Assembly: GCA_009777725.1 (NCBI GenBank)
Contig: WRLG01000016.1
Span: 1 to 64,000 of the forward strand
Reading direction: 5' to 3'
Origin: Oscillospiraceae bacterium
Lineage (GTDB): Bacteria; Bacillota; Clostridia; Oscillospirales; Ruminococcaceae
DNA length: 64,000 nt
Position 1 is the first letter of the stretch; each line of letters begins with the position of its first letter. The translations under genes and the position numbers were made by a program. The notes under the pieces were generated by a model. That model had not been told where the DNA came from and did not search any database. It was given only the letters and a program-made list of their open reading frames with translations. Of this stretch, positions 14,093-21,216 are shown piece after piece.

Positions 14093-14420
14093 GTAGGGGA
14101 CGGGCTTGCCCGTCCCGCACAAAATCTGCACAAAAAAACATACCATTTCCCTATTATCGGGCGACCACGGGCGGTGTGTTCGGGCGACCGGGGCGGTCGC
14201 CCCTACGACCCGTGCAAAAAAAACGTACCATTTCCCATTATCGGGCGGGACGGGTAAATGAACGGGACAGGCAAGCCTGTCCCCTACGAAACGTACAAAA
14301 AAAAAAAAACGTACCATGCCCTATTATCGGGCGGGACACAGGTGTAAATGAACGGGACGGGCAAGCCCGTCCCCTACGCGTTCGTTTTGCATGTAGGGGA
14401 CGGGCTTGCCCGTCCCGTTT
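14093..14420. repeat. Cluster of REP-like palindromes
   Basis: This gene-free stretch (13963-14485) holds at least five palindromic units: GACGGGCTTGCCCGTCCC at about 14099 and 14399, GGGACAGGCAAGCCTGTCCC near 14264, GGGACGGGCAAGCCCGTCCC near 14355, and a GGGCGACC...GGTCGCCC variant at 14180-14203. Most are next to GTAGGGG or CCCCTAC. Open frames through them are repeat artefacts. The tail 14449-14484 is a short GTCAAT(T/C) tandem repeat. Confidence 0.8.
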
Positions 14421-14485
14421 CCCGCAATTATATCCGTCCCGTGCAAATTATAATTGTCAATTGTCAATCGTCAATCGTCAATTGG

Positions 14486-16423
14486 TTATGCTGTTACTGT
14501 TAAGAAATCGCCGCCTTGGGTTAAGCCTGTGAAGGTGGTTCTGCCGTCTGTGCCGATGGTGGCTTGGGATACTCTTACTAATTGTCCTCTTGCTGTGTCG
14601 TAACGGTACAGGGTAACCGAGCGTCCTGCTCTTGATGTTGCGTATCTAACCGTTACGCTTGTTGTAAAGCCGAATGCCGTATTATCCCCGATGGTGATTT
14701 GTGAGCGCGCAATCGTTCCCTGCGGTGTTACTCGGTTTGCCGCCGCTGTGGGGATATTCTTGGTATTATAGGTAATGCCCAGATTACTCGTTTGTGCCGT
14801 CGTAACTGCCGACCCTGCAATCGTCCAGCGCGCGCCGTTTGCCATGGTGACGACGAGGGTGTTATTATTCGTCTTAGCCGCCGCCAATACGCTTGCCGGA
14901 ATTGAGGTTTGCTCCTGCATCACGATATTCACCGTAGTCCCCGGTGCAGTCGCGAGCCCTGTTACGATTCTGCTCCACCCAATATAATTCACGCCGTTAA
15001 TCGTTACATAAGAATCCGTCCTGTTCACCTGTGTAGGCTGAGGAGCAGGCGTAGGCTGAGGATTTTGAGGCCAGAAAGGCTGGCTGGGGTTATTCACATT
15101 CACATTCCCTTGATGCCCCGATACCGCGCTGTTTACCCGATAACGTGTATCCGAACTGCCCGCTGTGCTGTAATACCTGCCGTCTCTCCAGTCAAACCAT
15201 ACATTCGTAGGTGTCCAGTTACTTGTTCCCGTTCTGGTATAACTGCTGCTGCCCGTTACATCACGAACCGCACTAACAGAAGGAAACCAACCCCACCCCG
15301 AAACAAAATAAGACTGTGTATCCGCAACCCTGTTACTGCTAGAAGGAGTTAAATCATCACGTTCATCATAAGTGTTATTATTACTAGGTCTGTCATTATT
15401 AGGTCTGTCGTTGTTATTGCCGCCACCCGAGCCGCCCGCTCCGCTGTAATGAGTCCATTGAGAGTTTAAACCATTAGGAGGCTGACGTCTCATTTGCCCC
15501 GCGAACCATAATGTGGTATTGTTAAAGTCACCACGCGTACTATTGGCATACCACCAGCTATCATTACTTCCCCCAACTGTTATATCTAAGTAATTAGGCT
15601 CTGAACCAGCTTGAACAGAATGAGTAGAAGAAAGTTGTGATATGTTAGATATAACTGATTTCAATTGCGCTCCGCCGCTTGATGCCGTAATGTCTAATGC
15701 AGCAACGCTATACGTTCTATTAGTATTCTGATTAGAAGTTATACTTGTTCCTTCAAACAAATGGGTATCTTGTAATGTCAAGCCCATAACACTAGTAGTC
15801 CTTATAGCATCAAGAGCATTTAAAACTTCCGCATATTGTCTTCCTAATTCCGTGCTGGTATTATTAGCTCCCGCAGTTACACGAGCACGTTGCAAAGCAT
15901 CCCTTGCGTCTTGAATATCTCTTCTTACAACTGCCGTTCTCAAATCCAAAACTCTTTGCTCTTCCCTTTTAAGCGCACTCATTGCCGAGGTCATGTTAGA
16001 TTGCGTATTAAAGGTATACGCGCCATCATCTTGAAGCATGTTACCAAAACCATGTGCAAACACAATATTAACGCCATTAACAGTCTGTGGAATCGAACCA
16101 GACAACGCACTAGCTAAAGAAGAAGAAGTAACACTTCCAGCGGTATATCCATCTAAAATACTCCCAACGGTGGCTCTTTTCCTATATGTTGTATTTTTGG
16201 TGTAATCTTCATACGCGTTAAAAGTAACTTCTTTTGCACGTATTTCGCTAACAAAAGCATTATTGATAGCAGTCGTGTCTCCATGTCTTGTGTAGTTAAA
16301 TAGCCAAATCCTGTCGGGGATTGAGTTAGCACTTGCCGTCAACCCCAACGACCCCACCACCGAAACCGCCATAACACCCGCGGTTACTGAAGCTAAAAGC
16401 TTCTTTAAGAGATTTTTTTTCAT
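14486..16423 (-). CDS. Large secreted protein of unknown function
   Basis: A 645-aa protein with a clear signal peptide (MKKNLLKKLLASVTAGVMAV...SASA-like cleavage site near residue 32). The start at 16423 is set by AAGGAG and the signal peptide; the frame extends up through REP elements but that part is not coding. The N-terminal domain (about 33-330) is unknown. A Gly/Asn/Arg/Pro-rich low-complexity linker (about 335-370), a Trp/Tyr-rich segment, a proline-rich PQPTPAPQPTQ linker near 475 and a C-terminal beta-rich domain (about 485-645) ending YRYDTARGQLVRVSQ follow. Possibly a surface adhesin or polymer-binding protein. No cell-wall anchor is visible. Confidence 0.7.
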   Translation of the reverse strand: MKKNLLKKLLASVTAGVMAVSVVGSLGLTASANSIPDRIWLFNYTRHGDTTAINNAFVSEIRAKEVTFNAYEDYTKNTTYRKRATVGSILDGYTAGSVTSSSLASALSGSIPQTVNGVNIVFAHGFGNMLQDDGAYTFNTQSNMTSAMSALKREEQRVLDLRTAVVRRDIQDARDALQRARVTAGANNTSTELGRQYAEVLNALDAIRTTSVMGLTLQDTHLFEGTSITSNQNTNRTYSVAALDITASSGGAQLKSVISNISQLSSTHSVQAGSEPNYLDITVGGSNDSWWYANSTRGDFNNTTLWFAGQMRRQPPNGLNSQWTHYSGAGGSGGGNNNDRPNNDRPSNNNTYDERDDLTPSSSNRVADTQSYFVSGWGWFPSVSAVRDVTGSSSYTRTGTSNWTPTNVWFDWRDGRYYSTAGSSDTRYRVNSAVSGHQGNVNVNNPSQPFWPQNPQPTPAPQPTQVNRTDSYVTINGVNYIGWSRIVTGLATAPGTTVNIVMQEQTSIPASVLAAAKTNNNTLVVTMANGARWTIAGSAVTTAQTSNLGITYNTKNIPTAAANRVTPQGTIARSQITIGDNTAFGFTTSVTVRYATSRAGRSVTLYRYDTARGQLVRVSQATIGTDGRTTFTGLTQGGDFLTVTA

Positions 16424-16454
16424 TTTATTTGCTCCTTTTCTTGATTTAAGTTTT

Positions 16455-16760
16455 TTTTGTAACCATTCAGTCGCTCTGCTTGATTTTTTTCCACCTGTGC
16501 AATAGTTCTGTAGGGGACAGGCTTGCCTGTCCCGCCAAGCGAAATGATGCGTTTTTTGTGTGCGGGACGGGCAAGCCCGCCCCCTACAGAATAAAATTGA
16601 CCTATTGCACGGGTGGATTTTTTTCATAATGAACAACCTGTTTCGTAGGGGCGAACGCCTCGTTCGCCCGAAAGGATAGGCAAAAGAATAAATAACGGAG
16701 TTATTCGGGCGACCATGTGCGGTGTATCGGGCGACCGGGGCGGTCGCCCCTACGAAAAAT
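16455..16760. repeat. Composite REP-like element
   Basis: The 16424-16829 gap contains TAACCATTCAGTCGCTCTGC, then GGGGACAGGCTTGCCTGTCCC (about 16513), GGGACGGGCAAGCCCGCCCC (about 16563), GTAGGGGCGAACGCCTCGTT (16646) and a GGGCGACCGGGGCGGTCGCC unit (about 16728). The first segment plus the palindromes recur in the same order at 51908-52068. Confidence 0.75.
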
Positions 16761-16800
16761 TTGTGCAATATTTCAGCGATTGAATAGATACTTTTTTTAT

Positions 16801-16829
16801 GTAAACCCTGCTTTGGGCAGGGGGTTTAC
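16801..16829 (-). repeat. Cassette hairpin 1
   Basis: GTAAACCCTGC ... GCAGGGGGTTTAC, immediately after the stop of the 16830-16997 gene. First of nine such hairpins. Confidence 0.8.
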
Positions 16830-16997
16830 CTAGGAATCCTCTTGTTCCTTATAAAGCTCTGCAAGCTCTTTCTCAACAGCGGCAATATCATCTTTAGAAC
16901 ACATGACAGACACTGCGCTTATAGCTTCTTTAAGGTTTTTCGCTTTTTTCAACTGGTATAAAATACTTCTCAGAAGCGTAGTAGTTTCCATTGCCAT
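16830..16997 (-). CDS. Small protein, array family A (55 aa)
   Basis: Unrecognised family, seen three times in the array. The 55 aa start MAMETTTLLRSILYQLKKAK and contain SAVSVMCSKDDIAAVEKEL; predicted all-helical. GGAGGC lies 7 bp before the ATG, preceded by the conserved A-rich leader (AAATCAAGAAAAACAGCAAA on the minus strand). The stop codon abuts hairpin 1. Presence of the same ORF with its own leader and hairpin three times supports it as a real gene. Confidence 0.65.
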   Translation of the reverse strand: MAMETTTLLRSILYQLKKAKNLKEAISAVSVMCSKDDIAAVEKELAELYKEQEDS

Positions 16998-17052
16998 AGG
17001 CTTGCCTCCTTTTGTTTGCTGTTTTTCTTGATTTTGGTTTTTTTTTGTTTAT

Positions 17053-17084
17053 GTAAACCCTGCTTTGAAAGGCAGGAAGTTCAC
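17053..17084 (-). repeat. Cassette hairpin 2
   Basis: GTAAACCCTGC ... GGCAGGAAGTTCAC, 11 bp downstream of the stop of the YoeB remnant. Confidence 0.75.
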
Positions 17085-17094
17085 CATGGTATGG

Positions 17095-17241
17095 TTATTC
17101 GTAATGTGTCCACATACTAATGACTTTCACAATGCCTTGATAAATAACACCGTTTTCGTCTTTTACCTTTGCTGAATTTGGCAGAATATCGTATACAATC
17201 CGATGTTGCTCATTAATTCTGCTCTCGCCCGATTGGTCAAA
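17095..17241 (-). pseudogene. Remnant of a Txe/YoeB-family toxin
   Basis: This 48-codon open stretch reads FDQSGESRINEQHRIVYDIL and ends IVKVISMWTHYE, which matches the second half of Txe/YoeB toxins (R-I-N-x-x-H-R-I-V-Y strand and the C-terminal 'HYE' with the catalytic His-Tyr). The first half is missing and an in-frame stop precedes it. It lies directly after the antitoxin at 17248-17505, so a former TA pair has lost its toxin. A different frame in the same place gives a shadow ORF. Confidence 0.65.
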
Positions 17242-17247
17242 TCAACG

Positions 17248-17505
17248 CTATACATCAAGGATAACCTCCGACCAATGAACGCAATCTGACAGCGGTTCAG
17301 CCGCCGAAGCGAGGATTTTATCGACCATACCCGGAACGGCAGATAAATATTCCGTATCGTCTTTAAACAACAAATCAGGGTCAACGCCTTTTGACACAAG
17401 CCTCAATTTAACTGCATTAATCGCCCTTAAAATCTCGTCAAGCTGGGCTTCCGGCAAGTAATCAATCTGCGTTTTAACATATTCACGGCTTGCAGTTCCC
17501 GCCAT
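17248..17505 (-). CDS. RelB-like antitoxin with array-type N-terminus (orphan)
   Basis: The 85-aa product starts MAGTASREYVKTQIDYLPEA and continues with a helix 'QLDEILRAINAVKLRLV'; the C-terminal half (DKILASAAEPLSDCVHWSEV) differs from its paralogues. The same N-terminal 35 residues occur in the antitoxins at 19227 and 20616 and in the remnants at 18706 and 21217. An ATG two codons upstream is also possible. Its toxin is reduced to a fragment, so the antitoxin may be functionally orphan. Confidence 0.7.
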   Translation of the reverse strand: MAGTASREYVKTQIDYLPEAQLDEILRAINAVKLRLVSKGVDPDLLFKDDTEYLSAVPGMVDKILASAAEPLSDCVHWSEVILDV

Positions 17506-17542
17506 AGGCATTCCTCCTCCTATTCAAAAAGCCCAAAAATCA

Positions 17543-17749
17543 TTAGCTTTTTGTTTGAGATTTGCGATTATCAATCGTAATAAACGCATTTTCAACCAAA
17601 GCGACATTTTTACTGCCGATAACAGCCCGCAACTCTGCAATATATTCTTCCCAAGAGCTATTGCACCTTTGAGATTTCCTAGCCAAAAGGTAGAATAAGC
17701 GCATCATAACGTCAAATTGTTTATCTGTCATTCCGCCCGAATCCTCCAT
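17543..17749 (-). CDS. Small protein, array family B (68 aa)
   Basis: Unrecognised family. Starts MEDSGGMTDKQFDVMMRLFY and contains CNSSWEEYIAELRAVIG and SKNVALVENAF; probably all-helical. It is nearly identical to 20081-20281 and more distantly related to 19826-20023. The leader (GGAGGGATGTTATT before the ATG) is a second leader type shared with 20081 and with the remnant at 19512. No toxin-like partner overlaps it. Confidence 0.65.
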   Translation of the reverse strand: MEDSGGMTDKQFDVMMRLFYLLARKSQRCNSSWEEYIAELRAVIGSKNVALVENAFITIDNRKSQTKS

Positions 17750-17809
17750 GATAATAACATCCCTCCATTCAAAATTTCTCTTTAAAATGTTATTGGTTTT
17801 GTTTTTTAT

Positions 17810-17841
17810 GTAAACCCTGCTTTAGAGGGCAGGGGGTTTAC
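17810..17841 (-). repeat. Cassette hairpin 3
   Basis: GTAAACCCTGC ... GGCAGGGGGTTTAC; the stop codon TAA of the 17838-18011 gene is part of the hairpin. Confidence 0.8.
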
Positions 17842-18011
17842 TGTGACAGATTTTTGCTCTGCGTCTCTTTTAATGCCAGAATTTCTTTCTCCACAACCGC
17901 AATGTCATCCTTAGAGCACATGACTGATACGGCACTGATTGCTTGATTAAGGTTTTCCGCCCTTTTTAATTGATATAAAATACTTCTCAGAAAGATAGTA
18001 GTTGTTTCCAT
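17838..18011 (-). CDS. Small protein, array family A (57 aa)
   Basis: Starts METTTIFLRSILYQLKRAEN and contains SAVSVMCSKDDIAVVEKEI; nearly identical to 19624-19797 and close to 16830-16997. The AGGAGG lies 13 bp from the ATG because the first start codon present in the 16830 copy has become ACG here; translation may therefore be weaker. The stop is embedded in hairpin 3. Confidence 0.6.
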   Translation of the reverse strand: METTTIFLRSILYQLKRAENLNQAISAVSVMCSKDDIAVVEKEILALKETQSKNLSQ

Positions 18012-18074
18012 TGGCGTAAGGATTACCTCCTTTTGTTTGCTGTTTTTCTTGATTTTAGATTTTTTGGTTTTTAT

Positions 18075-18101
18075 GTAAATTCCGCTGATGCGGAGGTTTA
18101 C
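18075..18101 (-). repeat. Cassette hairpin 4
   Basis: GTAAATTCCGC-TGAT-GCGGAGGTTTAC, 2 bp after the yoeB stop. Stem differs from hairpins 1-3 but pairs equally well. Confidence 0.8.
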
Positions 18102-18103
18102 CT

Positions 18104-18385
18104 TTAGTCATCGTAATGACCTTTGCATTGGATTACTTCGATGTTGACTTCACCGGGGTTAGTTTTACTTGGTTCAACCGTATACACTAATCTGTTACAC
18201 TCGTCAATACGCCTGCTCCAAGAATTAGGGCGGCTTTTCAGCTTTTCGGCTTTACCAATGCCGCCGAATGGGTCTCTGGAAATACTTTGCAGAATATTGT
18301 TTATCCTTTTTAAAGTTTTCCTATCCTGCCCTTGCCAAAAAACATAGTCGTCCCAAGCACGGTCATCGAATATTGTTTTGCCCAT
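18104..18385 (-). CDS. yoeB: Txe/YoeB-family mRNA interferase toxin
   Basis: A 93-aa RelE-superfamily ribosome-dependent RNase. Family motifs are complete: DDYVFWQGQDRKTLKRIN, DPFGGIGKAEKLK, SWSRRIDECNRLVY and CKGHY. By alignment with E. coli YoeB the catalytic residues are E47, R65, H90 and Y91. It follows its antitoxin by 14 bp and ends at hairpin 4. This is an intact cassette. Confidence 0.92.
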   Translation of the reverse strand: MGKTIFDDRAWDDYVFWQGQDRKTLKRINNILQSISRDPFGGIGKAEKLKSRPNSWSRRIDECNRLVYTVEPSKTNPGEVNIEVIQCKGHYDD

Positions 18386-18399
18386 TTTCCAATCACCGC

Positions 18400-18687
18400 C
18401 TAACCGTTTTCCATAGCCCGCAGTTCCTCCATTGTCTTAATAACAACTCTTCCCTCTGCCATTCGCTTAATAGCCTCATCAATGGCTCTCATATTGCTCT
18501 CCGAATAAAACAAGTGGCTGTCATCGGGCCAACTGTCTATGCTTGCGAAGTATGCATCCATTTCAGCATCTTCATCAGAATAAGTCGGTTCAGCCTTTTC
18601 AATGCGTCCTCCCAGCCCCAAAGCGTAATCTAAACAATTTTCGGTGCTGACGGGTCTGACATATTCACGCCCGGCAGAAGTTTCCAT
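18400..18687 (-). CDS. Antitoxin of the YoeB pair
   Basis: A 95-aa protein starting METSAGREYVRPVSTENCLD. It keeps an 'A-x-REYV' start like the other array antitoxins but then diverges; the C-terminal part (MRAIDEAIKRMAEGRVVIKT MEEL type) is helical and acidic as in RelB/YefM antitoxins. The ATG at 18687 has GAGGTGA before it. Role inferred from its position before yoeB. Confidence 0.75.
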   Translation of the reverse strand: METSAGREYVRPVSTENCLDYALGLGGRIEKAEPTYSDEDAEMDAYFASIDSWPDDSHLFYSESNMRAIDEAIKRMAEGRVVIKTMEELRAMENG

Positions 18688-18705
18688 AAAAATCACCTCT
18701 TAAAC

Positions 18706-18857
18706 TTAGCAATCAGATTTGGGTTTAGCTTTTGATTTGGTGTCTGACATCAAGGATAGCCTCCGACCAATGAACGCAATCTGACAGCGGCTCAGCCGCC
18801 GAAGCGAGGATTTTATCGACCATGCTTTAACATATTCACGGCTTGCAGTTCCCGCCA
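18706..18857 (-). pseudogene. Internally deleted array antitoxin
   Basis: The first 11 codons (MAGTASREYVK) match the antitoxin at 17248, then the sequence jumps to the 3' half of that gene (from about 17323 leftward) in a shifted frame. A deletion of about 130 bp relative to 17248-17505 explains it. The product would be a nonsense 50-mer. No hairpin separates it from the YoeB cassette. Confidence 0.7.
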
Positions 18858-18895
18858 TAGGCATTCCTCCTTGTTTAAGTTTTTTGGGTTTTTAT

Positions 18896-18922
18896 GTAAA
18901 TTCCGCTGATGCGGAGGTTTAC
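18896..18922 (-). repeat. Cassette hairpin 5
   Basis: GTAAATTCCGC-TGAT-GCGGAGGTTTAC, identical to hairpin 4, directly after the yafQ stop. Confidence 0.8.
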
Positions 18923-19234
18923 CTAGAAAATATCCGAATGTGTTCCCGTTCGGGTTAGTGTCAAAACAAGAATGTTTTTCTCAATTTTGTAAACTAAAAG
19001 CCAATCGGGCGTTATATGACATTCGCGGTACTTCGCCCAGTTTCCTGTTAAAGCATGGTCTAAATACTTTGCGGGAAGCCCTTCGCCGGAAGCTAAAGTG
19101 TTTACAACATAATCCATTAACTCCATGTTACAACCTCGCCGAACAACAGATTTCAAATCTTTTCTGTATTTTTTCGACGATACTATTTGGTACTTATGAA
19201 CTTCCCTGCCGTTTGAGCTAATTTCATCATTCAT
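18923..19234 (-). CDS. YafQ-family mRNA interferase toxin
   Basis: A 103-aa RelE-superfamily toxin. Motifs 'LDHALTGNWAKYRECHITPDW' (split), 'LLVYKI' and 'TRTGTHSDIF' are those of YafQ, with H60, H73, D77 and H99 corresponding to the catalytic set of E. coli YafQ. It starts inside the end of the antitoxin gene (8-bp overlap), the usual coupling. It ends exactly at hairpin 5. A longer frame upstream belongs to the antitoxin region. Confidence 0.9.
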   Translation of the reverse strand: MNDEISSNGREVHKYQIVSSKKYRKDLKSVVRRGCNMELMDYVVNTLASGEGLPAKYLDHALTGNWAKYRECHITPDWLLVYKIEKNILVLTLTRTGTHSDIF

Positions 19235-19475
19235 CGTCGTCTTCCTCCGAAAGAACATCTTCCAAAAGCTCCGCAAAATTTGAATATCTCTTAGTATTCG
19301 GGTCAGAGCTAATCCGCTCCGCTTCTTCCATAGCCGCAATTGTTTCGGCATTTGGAATATGGGGAACAAATTTGTGTTTCACGGCATTAATCGCCATCAA
19401 AACCTCATCAAGCCCGGCATCCGGCAAGAAATCAATCTGCATTTTAACAAACTCACGACTGGCAGTTCCCGCCAT
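19227..19475 (-). CDS. RelB/DinJ-like antitoxin with array-type N-terminus
   Basis: The 82-aa protein starts MAGTASREFVKMQIDFLPDA like the antitoxins at 17248 and 20616, then diverges into a tail with 'YSNFAELLEDVLSEEDDDE', an acidic C-terminus expected to bind YafQ. Overlaps the toxin gene by 8 bp. The ribosome binding site TAGGAGGAGGAA precedes the ATG. Confidence 0.82.
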   Translation of the reverse strand: MAGTASREFVKMQIDFLPDAGLDEVLMAINAVKHKFVPHIPNAETIAAMEEAERISSDPNTKRYSNFAELLEDVLSEEDDDE

Positions 19476-19511
19476 AGGCGTTCCTCCTCCTATTCAAAAG
19501 CCCAAAAATCA

Positions 19512-19535
19512 TTAACTTTTTGCCGAATCCTCCAT
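19512..19535 (-). pseudogene. Remnant of an array family B gene
   Basis: Only MEDSAKS and a stop remain behind a leader that is almost identical to those of 17543-17749 and 20081-20281; the central part of the gene has been deleted. Confidence 0.6.
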
Positions 19536-19595
19536 GACAATAACATCCCTCCATTCAAAATTTCTCTTTAAAATATTATTGATTTTATTTTTTAT

Positions 19596-19627
19596 GTAAA
19601 CCCTGCTTTGAAGGGCAGGGGATTTAC
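19596..19627 (-). repeat. Cassette hairpin 6
   Basis: GTAAACCCTGC ... GGCAGGGGATTTAC, overlapping the stop of the 19624-19797 gene. Confidence 0.8.
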
Positions 19628-19797
19628 TGTGACAGATTTTTGCTCTGCGTCTCTTTTAATGCCAAAATTTCTTTCTCCACAACCGCAATGTCATCCTTAG
19701 AACACATGACTGATACGGCACTGATTGCTTGATTAAGGTTTTCCGCCCTTTTTAATTGATATAAAATGCTTCTCAGAAAGATAGTAGTTGTTTCCAT
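19624..19797 (-). CDS. Small protein, array family A (57 aa), second near-identical copy
   Basis: Starts METTTIFLRSILYQLKRAEN and is almost identical to 17838-18011 including the displaced ribosome binding site and the hairpin. The frame continues upstream into the neighbouring gene region but the family starts here. Function unknown. Confidence 0.6.
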   Translation of the reverse strand: METTTIFLRSILYQLKRAENLNQAISAVSVMCSKDDIAVVEKEILALKETQSKNLSQ

Positions 19798-19825
19798 TGG
19801 CGTAAGGATTGCCTCCTTTTGTTTG

Positions 19826-20023
19826 CTACTTTTCTTGATTTTGATTTTGGGACTCATCAAATTCGCCCATTTTTTCCTTAACCATAGCAACATTTTCAGG
19901 TCCTGCGATTGCTTCGAGTTCAGCAATAAATTCGTCCCACGGTAAATTGTATTTTCTTACTTTTCTAGCCGAAAGATAAATTTGCCGTAAATGCGCGTTA
20001 TATTGCTCATTAGTCATTCCCAT
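19826..20023 (-). CDS. Small protein, array family B-like (65 aa)
   Basis: Starts MGMTNEQYNAHLRQIYLSAR and contains LPWDEFIAELEAIAGPENVA. It shares the pattern MT-x-x-Q-(F/Y)-(N/D) ... YLSARK ... W-(E/D)-E-(Y/F)-IAEL ... NVA-x-V with 17543 and 20081 at moderate identity. AAAGGAGGC leads the start. It is not followed by a hairpin; the A-family gene comes directly after it. Confidence 0.65.
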   Translation of the reverse strand: MGMTNEQYNAHLRQIYLSARKVRKYNLPWDEFIAELEAIAGPENVAMVKEKMGEFDESQNQNQEK

Positions 20024-20080
20024 AAGCTTGCCTCCTTTTGTTTGCTCTTTTTCTTGGTTTAAGTTTGATTTTTGAGTTTT

Positions 20081-20281
20081 TTACGCTTTTGATTTAAGGT
20101 TATCAATCGTAATAAACGCATTTTCAACCAAAGCGACATTTTTACTGCCGATAACAGCCCGCAACTCTGCAATATATTCTTCCCAAGAGCTATTGCACCT
20201 TTGAGCTTTCCTAGCCGAGAGATAGAGTAAGCGCATCATAACGTCAAATTGATAATCCGTCATTCCACCCGAATCCTCCAT
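20081..20281 (-). CDS. Small protein, array family B (66 aa)
   Basis: Starts MEDSGGMTDYQFDVMMRLLY and ends NAFITIDNLKSKA; nearly identical to 17543-17749. The GGAGGGATGTTATT leader is also the same. Function unknown. Confidence 0.65.
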   Translation of the reverse strand: MEDSGGMTDYQFDVMMRLLYLSARKAQRCNSSWEEYIAELRAVIGSKNVALVENAFITIDNLKSKA

Positions 20282-20341
20282 GACAATAACATCCCTCCAT
20301 TCAAAATTTCTCTTTAAAATGTTATTGGTTTTATTTTTTAT

Positions 20342-20372
20342 GTAAACCCTGCTTTTATAGCAGAAATTTTAC
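20342..20372 (-). repeat. Cassette hairpin 7
   Basis: GTAAACCCTGCTT-TTAT-AGCAGAAATTTTAC, directly after the RelE-type toxin stop; imperfect stem. Confidence 0.7.
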
Positions 20373-20373
20373 C

Positions 20374-20619
20374 TTAGTAAATGTCTCCTCTGTTTCCTGC
20401 TGTCAATATAAATATTGTCAAAATTTCCTGCTCAATTGAATAGATAACCCTGTAGCCACCCACTCTAAGCCTAAACACGCCCGAACGGTTTGCAAGAGGC
20501 ACAATATCTCCGGCAAACGGTAACTGATTAATTGCATCAACTAACCGCTTTCTTTGGGTTGGATTTTGCTTTTCAATAAATTTTCGGGCACGTTTTAGTA
20601 TTTTAATTTCATATTTCAT
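20374..20619 (-). CDS. RelE/ParE-family toxin
   Basis: An 81-aa protein with the compact RelE fold pattern: MKYEIKILKRARKFIEK helix, 'RLVDAINQLPFAGDIVPLAN', then FRLRVGGYRVIYSIE and a final TAGNRGDIY. The basic strand R-L-R-V-G-G-Y-R-V-I-Y is the family signature. Overlaps the antitoxin by 4 bp (ATGA). Likely ribosome-dependent RNase or gyrase inhibitor; sequence alone does not decide. Confidence 0.88.
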   Translation of the reverse strand: MKYEIKILKRARKFIEKQNPTQRKRLVDAINQLPFAGDIVPLANRSGVFRLRVGGYRVIYSIEQEILTIFILTAGNRGDIY

Positions 20620-20915
20620 GATGAAGCCCCTAAATCTATCCCCAAACTCTCGGCAAAATCAGCTAGAACCATAGGTTCGTCATCGTCCTCGCAAGCCACA
20701 TACGCATCATAAAGTCCTGTGCAATATGCCATATCTTCGGCTTCGGCGTTAAAATCCTCGGGGTTGTCGTTTTCAGACATTCCGGCAGGAGCAACACCAT
20801 CAGACACAAGCTTTAATTTTGCGGCATTAATCGCCCGCAAAATCCCGTCAAGCTGGGCTTCCGGCAAGTAATCAATCTGCGCTTTAACATATTCACGGCT
20901 TGCAGTTCCCGCCAT
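20616..20915 (-). CDS. RelB-like antitoxin with array-type N-terminus
   Basis: The 99-aa protein starts MAGTASREYVKAQIDYLPEA and shares about 40 residues with the 17248 antitoxin; the C-terminal 60 residues (EDMAYCTGLYDAYVACEDDD, then FAESLGIDLG) are unique. Overlaps the RelE-type toxin by 4 bp. Strong ribosome binding site AAAGGAGGAA. Confidence 0.82.
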   Translation of the reverse strand: MAGTASREYVKAQIDYLPEAQLDGILRAINAAKLKLVSDGVAPAGMSENDNPEDFNAEAEDMAYCTGLYDAYVACEDDDEPMVLADFAESLGIDLGASS

Positions 20916-20974
20916 AGGCGTTCCTCCTTTTGTTTGCTCTTTTTCTTCATTTGAATTTTTTGGTTTTTTATATA

Positions 20975-21001
20975 AACTTATACTTCTAATAAGTATAAGT
21001 T
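20975..21001 (-). repeat. Cassette hairpin 8
   Basis: AACTTATACTT-CTAAT-AAGTATAAGTT: a perfect 11-bp stem with a sequence unlike the others, 1 bp after the stop of the 21003 gene, preceded by the same ATATAAAC-type flank. Confidence 0.75.
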
Positions 21002-21002
21002 C

Positions 21003-21188
21003 CTAATAAGCTCCTACTGTCTGTTCCTCGGTTTGCGGGGTTTGCGGTTTTTTAGGATTTCTCGGCTTCAAAACAACGCCCTCAACATTAGCAATCGCCG
21101 CGACTCTCTCAGCCGCCTCTTCAAGCGTTTTCGATGTTTGAATTATATCATAAGCAGTAGCATAAGCCGTTTTAGTATCATAAGCCAT
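21003..21188 (-). CDS. Unknown 61-aa array protein
   Basis: Starts MAYDTKTAYATAYDIIQTSK; a helical N-terminus (EEAAERVAAIANVEGV) and a basic, proline-rich tail (KPRNPKKPQTPQTEEQ). I do not recognise it and it has no paralogue in the array. It is closed by hairpin 8. GGAGGC lies before the ATG. Confidence 0.55.
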   Translation of the reverse strand: MAYDTKTAYATAYDIIQTSKTLEEAAERVAAIANVEGVVLKPRNPKKPQTPQTEEQTVGAY

Positions 21189-21216
21189 ATTAACGCCTCC
21201 GATATTTTTAAAAATA

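Noticed and set aside
12718-14096. Plus-strand ORFs (12718-12936 and 13839-14096) in another frame of the peptide loci
   Set aside because: They end in terminator and antisense-promoter DNA, lack ribosome binding sites, and are frame shadows of the 45-aa peptide.
14054-14532. ORFs on both strands through the REP cluster
   Set aside because: They translate the palindromic repeats (DRQACPLR-type peptides) and have no ribosome binding sites.
16424-16768. N-terminal extension of the secreted protein to 760 aa
   Set aside because: It runs through REP elements; a signal peptide and AAGGAG place the start at 16423.
17163-17399. 78-aa ORF overlapping the 17248 antitoxin
   Set aside because: It is a frame shadow that joins the antitoxin's other frame to part of the YoeB remnant; the toxin homology is in the frame at 17095-17241.
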